Below, one piece after another: positions 9,635-20,084 of a DNA stretch of 31,357 nucleotides; within the stretch, counting starts at the first letter, position 1; every line of letters begins with the position of its first letter. The stretch is from Suillus spraguei. Taxonomy: Eukaryota; Basidiomycota; Agaricomycetes; Boletales; Suillaceae. The DNA lies in NCBI GenBank assembly GCA_016800925.1, contig JABCPU010000676.1:1-31357 (forward strand), in the 5' to 3' direction. Below the pieces are notes generated by a model. It searched no databases. It saw nothing but the letters and a program-made list of their open reading frames with translations, and was not told the origin of the DNA. A program made the translations under genes and the position numbers.

Positions 9635-12600
9635 ATGCAGGACAACAGTAACGAACAACCTTTTCACTCTGATTTTAAAATCTGGCAACAAAACTTATGA
9701 AAATCATCTAGCACCTGGGAGCACATGCTCCGCAACCTCAACCCCAAAAAGTACGACCTCACATGCATCCAAGAACCATTCCTCAACACTGTAGGCCTCG
9801 CGAACGCTTCCAACCTTTGTCGATTCTGGGACATAATATACCCCACCAACCACCACTCAAACCCCAAACAGTCGCAAACCATCCTACTCGTCAACAAGAA
9901 GCTATCCAAGAACAACTGGCACATCATTCTGCTCGACACACTCAACATCACGGCCATCGAGATCCACAGGGATTTTGGAAAAGTACGTATCTATAATATC
10001 TACAATGCTTGTGATCACTCGAGAACACTCCAATTCCTGGAGAGAAACATCATTGTAGAAGAGGCCACCTCCCACAACCTCCCTTGCACTAACGCTAATG
10101 CTAAAGGCGAAAACAGAGCGGATAACACCCACATGATATGGATGGGAGACTTCAACCGTCACCATCCCATGTGGGAAATGACCAGCAACTCTCACCTATT
10201 CACCGCGGCGAACCTAGATGCCGCGGGTATACTAATCAATCTTCTCACAGAATATAACCTCGTTCAAACCCTCCCCCCGGCATTGCTACCCTTGAAGCTT
10301 CAAACACAAAAAACCACACCTGGCAAGATAACGTCTTTTGCTCAGCCAAAATCAAGCAAATGTTCACCAAGTGCTCCGTAGAGTATCAATTGCACCCCGT
10401 CATCACTGACCATTTCCCTATTATTAGTACCATCTACAACCAGAATGCATCACCACCGCCCAGTGGCCAAACTTCAGAGACATAGAATGGGAAGAGTTCA
10501 GAGAAGCCCTTTCATCCCACCTTGATGCACACCCTCCACCCGCTAACATTCAATCCATAGAAGAGTTTGAAGCAGCCTTTGCGCACCTCACCCAATCCAT
10601 CGCCAACACTGTGGAGGACCACATCCTGAAAACCAAGCAGTCACCCTACTCCAAGCGGTGGTGGTCAAACAAACTCGACATTGAATGCAAACAGGTACAC
10701 AAACTCAGTAAGAAAGCAAGGAAACAACTAGCACGACGACAAGACCCTATCCATGAAGAGTTCCGCCTTGCCTGCAACCGATTCTCAGAGAACATCAAGA
10801 CAGCAAAGAAAGAACACTGGGAGGAATGGCTCGAGGCAATCACACCCAGCAACATCTGGGACTTCCACCGCTACGCGGCCAGCGACCCATCAGAACAGAT
10901 CCACACAAGGATCAAAATGCTGAAAGACCCGAGGGACCCCAACAGAATGAACACCACACAGGACAACGTGAGGAAAAGCAAACTCCTCTATGACATATTT
11001 TTTCGACAACCACCCAAGAACGAACATGTTGAGCCCAACTTCACTTACAATCCTCCTATTTGCGAATTTGCACCAATCACTAACAAGCAAATTTTCCGCG
11101 CCATAGAGAAACTCTCCCTGTACAAAGCCCCAGGACCAAATGGAATATGTAATTGTGTATATAAGAATTGTACTGATCTTCTAGTGCCATACATGGGACC
11201 CATCTTCTGCGCAACATTCACACTTGAACATTACCCTGAAGACTGGAAACAATCGTCAACGGTATTCCTTCGAAAACCAGGACGACTGGATTATAGTCTA
11301 CCGAAAGCATACTGACCTATAACCTTGCTTGATACCATGGGTAAAATTCTTTCTTCCTGTGTAGCCAATGATCTAGTTTACATAGCGGAACGTCACAACC
11401 TCCTACCCCCAACGCACTTTGGCGGACAACTGGGAAAATCGACAGTAGACTCCCTACACCTACTAACAAAATTCACTACAGACGCGTGGGCCTCAGCGGA
11501 ACCCTTCGTCTTGATACTGTTCCTAGACGTCAAGGCAGCATTTCCGTCCGTCGTAGTCAATTGTATGCTACACAACATGCAACATGCTGGAATCCCACTG
11601 GAATATGTAAACTGGTACAGCAACCGACTCAGCAACAGAAAGACAACTCTCCATTTCGACGACTACAAATCCGATCTCTTCAATGTATCAAATGGTGTTG
11701 ACCAAGGATGCCCCTTATCAGTAATAGGATTTTTATTTTACAATTCCCCTGTACTACGAGTAGCTAACACTAACCAAAAACAAGGAGAGCTGAGCTTAGG
11801 TTTCATAGATGACATTGCTCTAGCAGCACGAGGCAAAGACTATGAAGAAGCAAACGGAAAACTCAAGAATATGATGGAGAAACAAGGGGGCGTGCTAGAT
11901 TGGAGCAGAGAACACAATGCTGACTTCGAACTAGATATGACGGCCCTACTATGCATCTCAAGGAAATGAATCACTGACCCCAACCAGAGGAACAAGACCC
12001 TCCCAGTCCCCCGCCCATCTGTCACCATCCGCAACCATGTTATCAAACCATCAAGATCACACAAATTCCTGGGAGTCATAGTAGATGACGAACTCAACTT
12101 CAAGGAACACACCACATATGCGCTGGCAAAGGGAACACGATACGTAATGGCATGCCAGAGAATGACACGAGCAGCAAAGGGCGTCCACGGACGACTATTG
12201 AAGAAACTATATGAAGGTGTAGTGATCCCTAAGATGCTCTATGCTGCCGATGTATGGTGCTCAGGACTGATTGTGAAAGGAAGAGGGAAGAAAAACACAG
12301 GACGAGGAGCATGAGGCTTCACCTTGAAGATGGAAAGAGTGCAAAGAATGGCAATGACAATGATCACGGGTGGGATGAGAACCACTGCTACAGATGTCCT
12401 TGATGCACATGCTAACATACTTCCTTTCCAGCAGCTATTGCGCAAAGTACGCCATAGAGCTACCCTACGCATGGTAACACTAGACAAAACCCACCCCCTT
12501 CACAAGGGCATCCATGCAGCGTACAACTCATGTACCAGAAGGAACTTCGAAAGCTGCAAAAGACACCCATCACTGTTACACCGACTCCTCAATGAATTCG

Positions 12601-13583
12601 GCCTCAACCCACACGCTATTGAAACCATCGACTTGACATGCCACTACCCCAAATGGTCCTCCAATGCCAGTATGGAGACAGCAGGAGATATTGTAATGGC
12701 AGTAAGACAAGATGCAGAGGCAGAAGGAGACCTGTGGGTATACTCAGATGGCTCAGCCATAGATGGTGGGGTAGGAGGAGCGGCAGTACTGATGAGAAAT
12801 GGAGAGATGGTGAAGGAGAGACGGTTTCATCTGGGAAATGACCAGGAGCACACAGTCTATGAGGGAGAGTTGATAGGAATGATACTGGCAGTAGAGTTGT
12901 TGAGGGAAGAAGGGGGGAAAGGCACCATGTCCTTGGGCGTTGACAACCAGGCAGCTATCCACGCCACCAAAGTGTTCGCCTCCAAACTGGGACACCACCT
13001 CATGGACAAGTTCCATGACGACTTGCACAGACTCATCCAAGCACATGACACCTGCAAACTAACAATACGGTGGATGCCTGGCCACAAGGGGATCCCAGGT
13101 AATGAAGCAGCCGATGAACAAGCTAAGAGAGCAGCCAGAGGAGATAGCAGCGCACCTATGGACCTCCCAAAGTCCCTCCTCGCAACCAGAAACAACATCA
13201 AAATCACCCTCCCAATCAGCAAGTCGGCGCTGAAGCAGAAATTCAGAGGAGAGATCAAAGCCAAAGCAGCAACCATCATGAGGAACTCACCACACTATCA
13301 ACGCCTCCATGACATCAATGAATCCGCCCCATCAAAACACTTCTCCATCCTAGTGGAAAAGCTCCCACGTCGACATTCCTCCCTGCTCTTTCAACTCCGT
13401 ACAGGACACGCACCATTGAACAAACACCTACACCGCATAATGAAAGTTCCCAGTCCCATCTGCCAGCAATGTCACCGCCAAGAAGAAACAGTACACCACT
13501 TCTTACTTGCCTGCCCAATGTACACCAGACAACGACTATCACTCCAGAATGAGATAGGCCCCCAAGCTGGCCACCTGTCATGA
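9635..13583 (+). pseudogene. LINE ORF2: AP endonuclease, RT, RNase H, zinc motif
   Basis: ORF2 nicks the target and copies the RNA. It starts at ATG 9635, which shares bases with the ORF1 stop (TAATG). The endonuclease shows CIQEPF with the catalytic Glu, then GDFNRHHPMW, then TDHFPI in a different frame after one base was lost in a C6 run near 10280. A second one-base loss lies near 10455. RT runs from about 10600 to 12300 and includes YKAPGPNGI, FLDVKAAFPSV and the catalytic FIDDIAL. RNase H follows with VYSDGSAID, YEGELIGM, LGVDNQAAI and GNEAADEQAKRA. The end has CQQC-X8-HHFLLAC. In-frame TGA codons are at 9698, 11313, 11967 and 12312; after KAY at 11313, Arg is expected. Otherwise the last 3.1 kb are one frame. 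Confidence 0.88.
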
Positions 13584-13732
13584 ATTCCAAATACAAATCA
13601 TTACTCTTTTCTCAATTTCCCTAAAGCGTCTAAACCCAGCGCTAAGACAAACACAAACTCCATCGAAATACCTATAACCGCTTCTATAACCGAACTTCCT
13701 GATGAAGATGAAGAGATCTTTTATGATGCTAT

Positions 13733-13755
13733 CGGATAAGATAAGATAAGATAGT
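13733..13755 (+). repeat. ATAAG-repeat tail at the LINE 3' end
   Basis: About four tandem copies of ATAAG follow the 150-bp 3' untranslated region after the ORF2 stop. Short simple-repeat tails mark the 3' ends of many non-LTR elements, so I use it as the right boundary. Confidence 0.6.
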
Positions 13756-13798
13756 ATCACGTGATATTAGAACCTTCTAGAATATGATGTCATAACAA

Positions 13799-14050
13799 TG
13801 TCACAACTATCACATCATACGATTCTCATTTCTATTTTATGATTGGCTAGTAGTTTCAAACTCAGTTTATATCTCAGTTTCAATATGTGTATATAGTTAG
13901 CTAGTTTCGCTGTAGTAGTTCTTTAGTTCAAACCTCTTGTATCTACAATGGTAGCAATCCAAGACGTCCTTGCTCTTCTCTTCCTCTGTGATAACCTTAG
14001 TTTGAGTCCTAGTCTTTGCCCTTGCATTAATTCGTTTGTGGGTTGTGACA
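13799..14050 (+). mobile_element. LTR candidate, 252 bp
   Basis: The segment starts TGTCACAAC and ends GTTGTGACA, a perfect 9-base terminal inverted repeat with the TG...CA ends of LTRs. A TATATA box lies near 13887. The flanking five bases (AACAA left, TTAGG right) differ, as expected if this is the 5' LTR of the gypsy element that follows and not a solo copy. However, I see no clear primer-binding site right after it, and the distance to gag (775 bp) is long. It could be an unrelated LTR. Confidence 0.45.
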
Positions 14051-14824
14051 TTAGGTTTGAACTTTAGGGGACTCCGACTCGCATACTGCTGCATACCTTT
14101 CTTCTGGACTCCTCTTCAATGATAGTACCATTGTAGACGATTCCTAGAAGTCTCTTATCATTTTCTGTACGCGTCTGTAAAGGCACTCGCACTTGCAGAT
14201 CAGTACAAAACATTTTGTCTTGCCTGACCCTAAAAAGTTGCGATCTTTCTCCTCCCCTTTGCTCATTTGAGCGCATTTTTCTACCAATAGTTTTTTGTAG
14301 TTAGTAGACCTCTACCAGGCCCAGCCTTACATTGCTGCTGCTAGTAGACGGTGGACGAGCAACATTAGGTGTTCGATCCGTGACCTCAGTGCTGGCCCAA
14401 GACCCTGCCTGCTGAGCTCTACAATAGTTTCCTTTTTACGATAGTTTCTTTTCATATGATAGAAAATCTAGTCTTCTTCGAAGTATTTAGTGGAATTGCC
14501 TCGTTGTTCAAGATAGACTGGTTGCTTGTAAGCTTTGGCTGGAAGAGCACCGTGTCCCTCGAGTTTTTCCCACTTGGAAGATCACAAAAACCTTTACTAT
14601 AGTTTTCTTAGTTAGTAAATAGGGAAGCGCCTAGTTGGGTTGATTAAAGAACCCTTTAGGACCTGAGTATGTGGTAGATCCGATCAGATATCGGGGACTG
14701 CTCAGTTTTCCATTTACATACTTCTTTTCCCATCTCCTTTTACCATCTTTCCTATTCAGGTTGACCGTTACGACTAGTCAACCACAGACATCAGTAAATC
14801 GGGTTCCAGAAAACAACTGGTACT
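14051..14824 (+). other. Non-coding leader before the second gypsy gag
   Basis: There is no gene here. This is T-rich sequence between the LTR candidate and gag. Around 14672 a TGGTAG, which could start a primer-binding site complementary to an initiator-Met tRNA 3' end, lies about 150 bp before the gag ATG, a usual distance; the match does not extend, so I do not annotate it separately. A weak tRNA-like block lies on the minus strand at about 14355-14425. Confidence 0.4.
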
Positions 14825-15862
14825 ATGTCTGCTCCCGCCACTACCATTCACAATGAACAAGCCTTGGCTGAGTATATCGCAAATGCTATCAATGTTGTGA
14901 TTGCTCCAGTCCAAGAGCAAGTTCAAAGACTCAAGAATATGAACGATGTCCTACAAGACCAGAGTGAAAAACTCCACGAAGAACTTTGTCAATATAGGGA
15001 AAGAATTGATGAATTGGAAGCAAAACCTACATCAACAGGAGGAGCTCCCAAAATTGTGAAGCCAACAGAGTTCACTGGAGGAAAAGACTCCATTGACGTT
15101 GAAACATTCTTGGCACAAGTATCCCTTTACCTCACACAATATCCCAACGCAATGCAGCAACAACATCTCAGCCTAATGTTGTCTTATCTTAAGGGAAATG
15201 CCGGAAAATGGGCAGAACCTTACGTTAAGAAACAAGCTGCAGGAGAATTGGACTTCCAAGACTTCTTAGAGGAGTTCTCATGCATGTTTAAAGATGAGAA
15301 CAAAGAAGCGAAGGCCATCAGAGAATTAGAGACCCTTAGGCAAGGATCTAGTTCTGTTCCAGAATACGTTGCATCTTTCAAACAGAAGTCGGTTTTTATG
15401 AACTTCTCTGATTACGACCTTCGCCTCAAACTCCGATCTGGTCTACAAACCCGGATCAAAGAACAACTCGCTCATGTTGCGCTCAAAGACAAAAACACTT
15501 TCAATAAATTGGTCGAAAGAGCAGTAGAAATTGGGCAAAACTTTGAAGAGTTGGATGCAGAGAAGAAGCGAAACACCTGGTGGACTCCCAAGTCTAACAG
15601 TGGAGTTCCTTCTTCATCAAGGGCTGGACCCAGTAACAGTGACGCTATGGATGTCGACTCCGGAAGGCAAAAGAATGCCCCCAAACCGCAAGGAAAGCCT
15701 GGTGCTTTCAAATGTTACAGATGCAGTGGAGAAGGCCACATGGCTAGGAACTGTAAAGAAGCGCTGAAACCAGCGCAAGTGAAGGCATCGTCTGCTGAAG
15801 AAGAAACCACGCCTAAATGGTTCAAGGACTGGTTATCCTCCAAAGAAGGCAAGGGTTTTTAG
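14825..15862 (+). CDS. gag: Gag of a second Ty3/gypsy element, intact
   Basis: This is a 345-residue protein that would form the element particle and bind its RNA. Residues about 25-65 are heptad-like and charged (coiled coil likely). Residues about 75-260 form a retrotransposon Gag domain containing NAGKWAEPYVKK and LRQGSSSVPEYVASFKQ. A Ser/Pro-rich linker follows, then one zinc knuckle CYRCSGEGHMARNC at about 15713-15754. ATG 14825 is the first start in a long open frame without lesions. The frame ends in TAG at 15860-15862, right behind a slippery heptamer, and pol continues in the -1 frame. It is the only intact long retroelement frame in the left half of the window. Confidence 0.88.
   Translation: MSAPATTIHNEQALAEYIANAINVVIAPVQEQVQRLKNMNDVLQDQSEKLHEELCQYRERIDELEAKPTSTGGAPKIVKPTEFTGGKDSIDVETFLAQVSLYLTQYPNAMQQQHLSLMLSYLKGNAGKWAEPYVKKQAAGELDFQDFLEEFSCMFKDENKEAKAIRELETLRQGSSSVPEYVASFKQKSVFMNFSDYDLRLKLRSGLQTRIKEQLAHVALKDKNTFNKLVERAVEIGQNFEELDAEKKRNTWWTPKSNSGVPSSSRAGPSNSDAMDVDSGRQKNAPKPQGKPGAFKCYRCSGEGHMARNCKEALKPAQVKASSAEEETTPKWFKDWLSSKEGKGF
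15853..15859 (+). promoter_or_regulatory. Candidate -1 ribosomal frameshift site G_GGT_TTT
   Basis: The heptamer GGGTTTT fits the X_XXY_YYZ pattern in the gag frame (codons GGT TTT) and is followed at once by the gag TAG. Slipping back one base gives TTA GAA GGG and enters the protease-pol frame, which stays open for 150 codons. The alternative is that one T was lost from a T6 run and gag-pol was originally a single frame. Confidence 0.5.
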
Positions 15863-17468
15863 AAGGGTTGAAGTCAGAGTCTGCAGACCTAGACCCAAAC
15901 AATCGATTCTCTATTCTTTCTAGTTTTTCAGATGTAATGGAAGTGTATATACGATCCAAATCAGAACATTTTTATATTCCGATTACACTGAAAGGAAAGA
16001 ACAGACAAGCAGACGTAAAAGCACTTGTGGATTGTGGTGCATCAACATTATTTATAAGCGAAAGATTTGTAAAGAACAATGATGTACGGTGTCGTAAATT
16101 ATTGCGTCCCATACCAGTCAAGAACATTGATGGTTCCTTAAATGCCGCCGGAGCTATGACAAGATTTGCTGAAATAGGATTAAAGATTGGAGATCATGAA
16201 GAAGATAAAGCAGCATTCATGGTTACAGATCTAGGAAGCGATGATGTTATTATCGGTATAGATTGGCTAAGGTATCATAATCCGGAGATTGATTGGAATG
16301 CAGGATGATGTGCTCTTACATGATGCCCAGTCAAATGTGAGACTAAAAAAGAAAAAAGACAAAAAAATAGAGAAAAACAAAAAACCCAAAAACAGGGTGA
16401 CTTGCCAGATCTGATTCCCACGGAAGAGGAAGATGATGACGAAGGCATGGCGAAGAAGAGGGCGATGGTTGAGGAAATAGAAGATGAAGATAGTCCAAAG
16501 AATGAATGGATTAGATATAAAGCTTCTATCGCCACAGAACAAAAAGTAGCAGAGGAAGCTACTAAGAAGAAAAAGTCTGTAGAAGAAATGGTTCCAGACT
16601 GGCTTCATGATTACCTGGGTGTATTCTCAGAAGAGGAATCAAAAAGATTTCCTGAGAGAAAGAAATGGGATCATGCGATAGATCTCAAAGATGAGAATGA
16701 TCTTCCACCGAATGCAAAACTGTATCCTTTATCACCCAAAGAAATGGACACACTGAAAGATTGGTTAAAAGCCGAAACTGCATTAGGACATATTAGAGAT
16801 TCACAGTCTCCTGTTGCAGCACCTTTCTTCTTTGTGGCCAAAAAAGATGGCAAATTACGACCAGTAATGGACTATAGAAAGCTCAATGAGAAAATGGTTA
16901 AAAATGCATATCCTTTACCGAGATCTCAAGATCTAATTGATGCTTTAACTGGTGCCACAATGTACTCCAAAATGGATGTACGATGGGGATACAATAATAT
17001 TCGGATGAAAGAAGGAGACGAGTGGAAGGCAGCCTTCAAAATGCCTTTTGGTCACCATGAACCAACCGTAATGTATTTCGGATTGACAAATTCTCCAGCA
17101 ACTTTCCAGACCATGATGAACGAAATATTTAGAGATCTCATTGATGGAAAGACGGTCGTTGTCTACATCGATGACATCTTGGTCTTTACAAATGGAAATA
17201 AGGAGCAACACCGAAAAGTCGTACGAGAAGTACTCAAATGATTAAAAGATAACGACCTGTTCTTGAAACCAGAGAAATGTAGTTTCGAACAGTCTAAAGT
17301 CGAATTCTTAGGGTTGATCATGGAAAAAGGCAATGTATCTATGGACCCTGTGAAAGTAGAAGGAGTATTAAAATGGCCTGTTCCCAAATGCATAAAGGAT
17401 ATACAAGCATTCATGGGTTTTGCCAACTTTTATCGAAGATTCATATTGGGGTTCTCAGATATAGCCAG
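15860..17468 (+). pseudogene. pol: gypsy protease-RT, truncated, with TGA stops
   Basis: The pol frame has a protease with VDCGASTLF (DCGA rather than the usual D-S/T-G) and the flap-side motif IIGIDWL. A lysine-rich linker contains two TGA codons, 16306-16308 and 16321-16323. RT follows with KLRPVMDYRKLN, YSKMDVRWGYNNI, an LTNSPATFQ box and the catalytic YIDDIL near 17164-17181. TGA 17239-17241 sits where LKRL would be expected. The connection region ends at NFYRRF and a few residues further, at about 17468. After that the sequence is unrelated repeat, so RNase H, integrase and the 3' LTR are lost. All three stops are single-base changes from CGA. Confidence 0.88.
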
Positions 17469-17990
17469 CACATATTACAGTGAACTATCTCCGTATTATA
17501 CGAGTGAACGGACGTGCATAATATCCCGTATGATACGGGCCAGCGGACCATGGGCCCATGGTAGAAATATCCTCGTTGATGACGGATGGGCCGGGAGGAA
17601 TATTATTCCCGATGACAGCGGGTGGGCCCATGCAAGGAATATGTAGAGTAGATGAGTGGGCCGACGAGGTAGTTGGATATCATGTAGATGGGTGTATCAA
17701 GGTAGATGTGTATCAAATAGACAGGTATGTGAAGGGTACTTGTTATCACATACACGGGTGGGCCCAGACACATATTAAATTAGACGGGTATTAGACGGGT
17801 GAGCCGAGAGTGTTATATAAATATTTATTAGACGGGTGGGCCGAGGGTGTTGTACAGTATATTATATTAGACGGGTGGGCCGAGGGTGGTATAAAATATA
17901 GACGGGTGGGCCCATGTGTATGATAATGGTAGACATGACGGACCTGAGGGAGTTGCATATCATCTGAATCAGAGGAGGTAATAAATCACA
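17469..17990 (+). repeat. Degenerate GACGGGTGGGCC minisatellite
   Basis: A core close to TAGACGGGTGGGCCGAGGGTG recurs irregularly, clearest at about 17783-17930 with AT-rich spacers, and in weaker form (ACGGATGGGCC, GCGGGTGGGCCC) from 17560. A perfect 14-bp palindrome CCATGGGCCCATGG lies near 17548. There is no coding signal. It starts where the gypsy pol breaks off, so the truncation point and the repeat are adjacent. Confidence 0.65.
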
Positions 17991-18004
17991 GTTACTGAGT
18001 TCCC

Positions 18005-18478
18005 GGAGCAGCAGGTGCTGTCTTGACATGGCCTTTTGTGACGCTTAGGTTGTCTTGTAGAATGTGGAAACTGGGGTGCGAGGCTTGTGTTGCCCTACAA
18101 GACACCCAGCTCCGACCCCCGAAAATCAGATGAAGCATACCAAGTTCCGAGTTCCGAGACCCGGGTCTCGACACATAATTCAGTCAATAAGAGACACCCA
18201 GTTCCGACCCCCGAAATTTGAGTGAAGCATACCAAGTTCCAGGAGCAGCAAGTGATGTCTTGAAATGGCCTTTATGGCGCTTAGGTTATCTTGTAGAATG
18301 TGGAAAGCGGGGTGCGAGGCTTGTGTTGCCCTACAAGACACCCAGTTCTGACCCCCGAAAATCAGATGAAGCATACCAAGTTCCGAGTTCCGAGACCCGG
18401 GTCTCGACACATAATTCAGTCAATACGAGACACCCAGTTCCGACCCCCGAAATTTGAGTGAAGCATACCAAGTTCCGG
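18005..18478 (+). repeat. Tandem duplication, two 237-bp units
   Basis: The unit starting GGAGCAGCA at 18005 recurs at 18242 with about 95% identity by eye. Each unit itself contains two copies of a block of about 95 bp with GACACCCAGTTCCGACCCC and GAAGCATACCAAGTTCC. Each also carries the perfect palindrome GAGACCCGGGTCTC. Open frames on both strands follow the repeat and are not genes. From 18479 to 18690 I see only the likely 5' region of the next gene. Confidence 0.8.
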
Positions 18479-18690
18479 AGTTCCGAACCCGGGTCTGGAC
18501 AAATGAATATCAGATATCCAGCACACTTCCAATCATCTGGTATTTCATTGAGCAATGGATGATAATACAGCTTTGAAAGCCAACATCATCCAAGGTTCCC
18601 TTATCTGATCCTCGCTATCTCCACCCCCTTTAACACCAAAGTCTGGACATCCAGCATTCAGCGTCTGATTTCCCAATATCAACTTGCAAC

Positions 18691-19998
18691 ATGAACACTT
18701 CTTCCATGTCCACTTGTGACATAAAAATCTGGCGCACTTGGGCCCTGGCCATCACTCATGAAGCAGGGGCATATACCGAACAAAAATTCAATGCAGAGAA
18801 GACTGGAGGAGAACCGGTTATACCTTCTCCGAACCTGGACACTGATCTGGTGATGGCGTGCGATCGCTTGGCTGATGTACTCATAAAGGCATATAAAAAT
18901 CCCAGTGGGTCTTCCTGCAGATGTTGAAAATGTGTTTGATCATTCAAATTCCTTCATGATAGTTAAGATACAGATTGATATTGCAAGATATAGCAAATTG
19001 ATATCCCCAAAGAACACTGGGCATAATGAGGAGAAAGAGGAGAAGTTGCTTGAGAGGTGTCCTCCTGGCCATGAGGGCACAAAGGTGGTGGACAAACCTG
19101 CCACAATTATCGATGTTTCCGGTACCATCATCGCATGGTACCTTCCGGACGCCCTGACCGAGACCACCCAGGTGCGTAATGTGTAGATTGTTACTCAATG
19201 GATATTGAATATCAAATGGTACCTACAGAAGGAAATCAGGGCGGCCACCGATTTGCTGGGTCCAAGCCTCGAAAAAAGTGTAAAGGCTGATGGCAATTGG
19301 CGATATAATCAAGAATGGTTCAAACAGGGCTCGGAAAATGTTGGGTCAACTCCCGGATGCATCAATTTATCTCCGGCATGGTTTCAACAGGGCCACGAGG
19401 TAGGATGTGATGAGATGGTGATTTCTGGAGTCAAACTCACCAATCCCATAGAATCTGTCAGATCCGGAGGTATCCGCATCATTGAAGGGACCCTCCTCCG
19501 AGAATATCCTGAAAGCTATTGCAAGGCCGGCAGCCATCGCATCGGCGGCACTCAGGGTCATGCATCCTCAGCAGTATTTTGCAGGGTTACGAGCCTTGTC
19601 ACACCTCGGAGAATAAGGCAGTGAGCAAGGAACTGCCACAGATGCCAGAGACCCTGCAGTACTGGGCATCCGTGTTTAACAGCCTCTCCATCATTTCCAA
19701 TCGGGAAACCCCCAATCATCGAGACCATTTATCGATTCCTGAATGCTTCGATATTCTCACCACCGTGGGGAACTATTCTAATGCTCGGATGAGTATGCCA
19801 AGCCTTCAGCTGGAATTCAGGTATGATTCCGGCTGTATGATTGCATTTTCGGGAAGAATTGTGAGACATGGTGTTGATGGAGGGGAAGGGGATCGGATTG
19901 CTTGGGCATGGTATATGAGGGATTCTGTGCACATTTATGCCGGGGTTCCCTCATGTGGATGGGCTATGGTCGAAGGCCACATACTAAGCACGGTGTGA
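18691..19998 (+). CDS. TET/JBP-type 2-oxoglutarate/Fe(II) dioxygenase
   Basis: Members of this family oxidise 5-methylcytosine or thymine in DNA. Exons are about 18691-19171, 19229-19399 and 19452-19998, with 57- and 52-nt phase-0 GT-AG introns. The product is about 400 residues. The catalytic core is C-terminal. NHRD gives the HxD iron ligands (codons 19717-19725). The strand region MPSLQLEFRYDSG follows. RHGV supplies the distal His (19867-19869). GDRIAWAWYMRDSV holds the 2-oxoglutarate-binding Arg (19894-19896). The whole triad is present. Two frame changes, near 18895 (A5) and 19610 (AA), look like one-base gains in A runs. The first ATG was taken as start; the N-terminus is uncertain. 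Basidiomycete TET/JBP genes are known to sit near KDZ transposons, as here. Confidence 0.72.
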
Positions 19999-20084
19999 AA
20001 GATCAAAGAAGTTGAAAGAGTTGTGACCCATGTTAGTAGCAATACACGAATACCATGTACCAATTAGAGCATCAACAGTTCTGG

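Larger units (their letters stand above)
6114..9635 (+). pseudogene. LINE ORF1 (Gag-like), interrupted by a Tc1 foldback element
   Basis: ORF1 proteins of this LINE type bind the element RNA. The chosen start is ATG 6114 in an ACCATGG context, after a stop-poor leader. The frame reads to 6251, is broken by the Tc1 element, and resumes at 7859 in the same frame, through a helical, Glu/Ala-rich region. Lesions are TGA at 8435-8437, a one-base loss near 8470, another frame change near 8750, and TGA at 9159-9161 and 9240-9242. Three knuckles follow one another at about 8943-9120: CLKC-X6-H-X4-C, CRTCGTQHRTATC and CANC-X4-H-X6-C. The last 150 codons are rich in Pro, Gln and Asn. The terminal TAA is 9633-9635. 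Confidence 0.8.
5890..13755 (+). mobile_element. Non-LTR (LINE) retrotransposon, Tad/I-like, with RNase H
   Basis: The element has a 5' untranslated leader, ORF1 (nucleic-acid-binding, three CCHC knuckles), and ORF2 (endonuclease, RT, RNase H, terminal zinc motif). It ends in a short ATAAG-repeat tail at 13733-13755, a typical LINE 3' end. Without the 1605-bp Tc1 insertion it is about 6.3 kb. The two ORFs overlap by TAATG at 9633-9637. Seven in-frame TGA codons and several one-base frame changes make it inactive. The 5' boundary is approximate: it begins just after the T12 run. I could not find a convincing target-site duplication. Confidence 0.85.

Noticed and set aside
14355..14425. Minus-strand tRNA-like block (GAGCTCAGCAGG, then GATCGAAC)
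   Set aside because: A- and B-box-like words are present, but the T stem and acceptor do not pair and there is no T-run terminator. At best it is a very old tRNA or SINE remnant.
8435..17241. TGA read as a sense codon (recoding or altered genetic code)
   Set aside because: The intact genes use TGA as a normal stop, and the in-frame TGA codons occur only in decayed elements that also carry frameshifts and truncations.
17548..17561. Palindrome CCATGGGCCCATGG
   Set aside because: A single short palindrome in GC-rich repeat DNA, with no second copy or partner to give it meaning.
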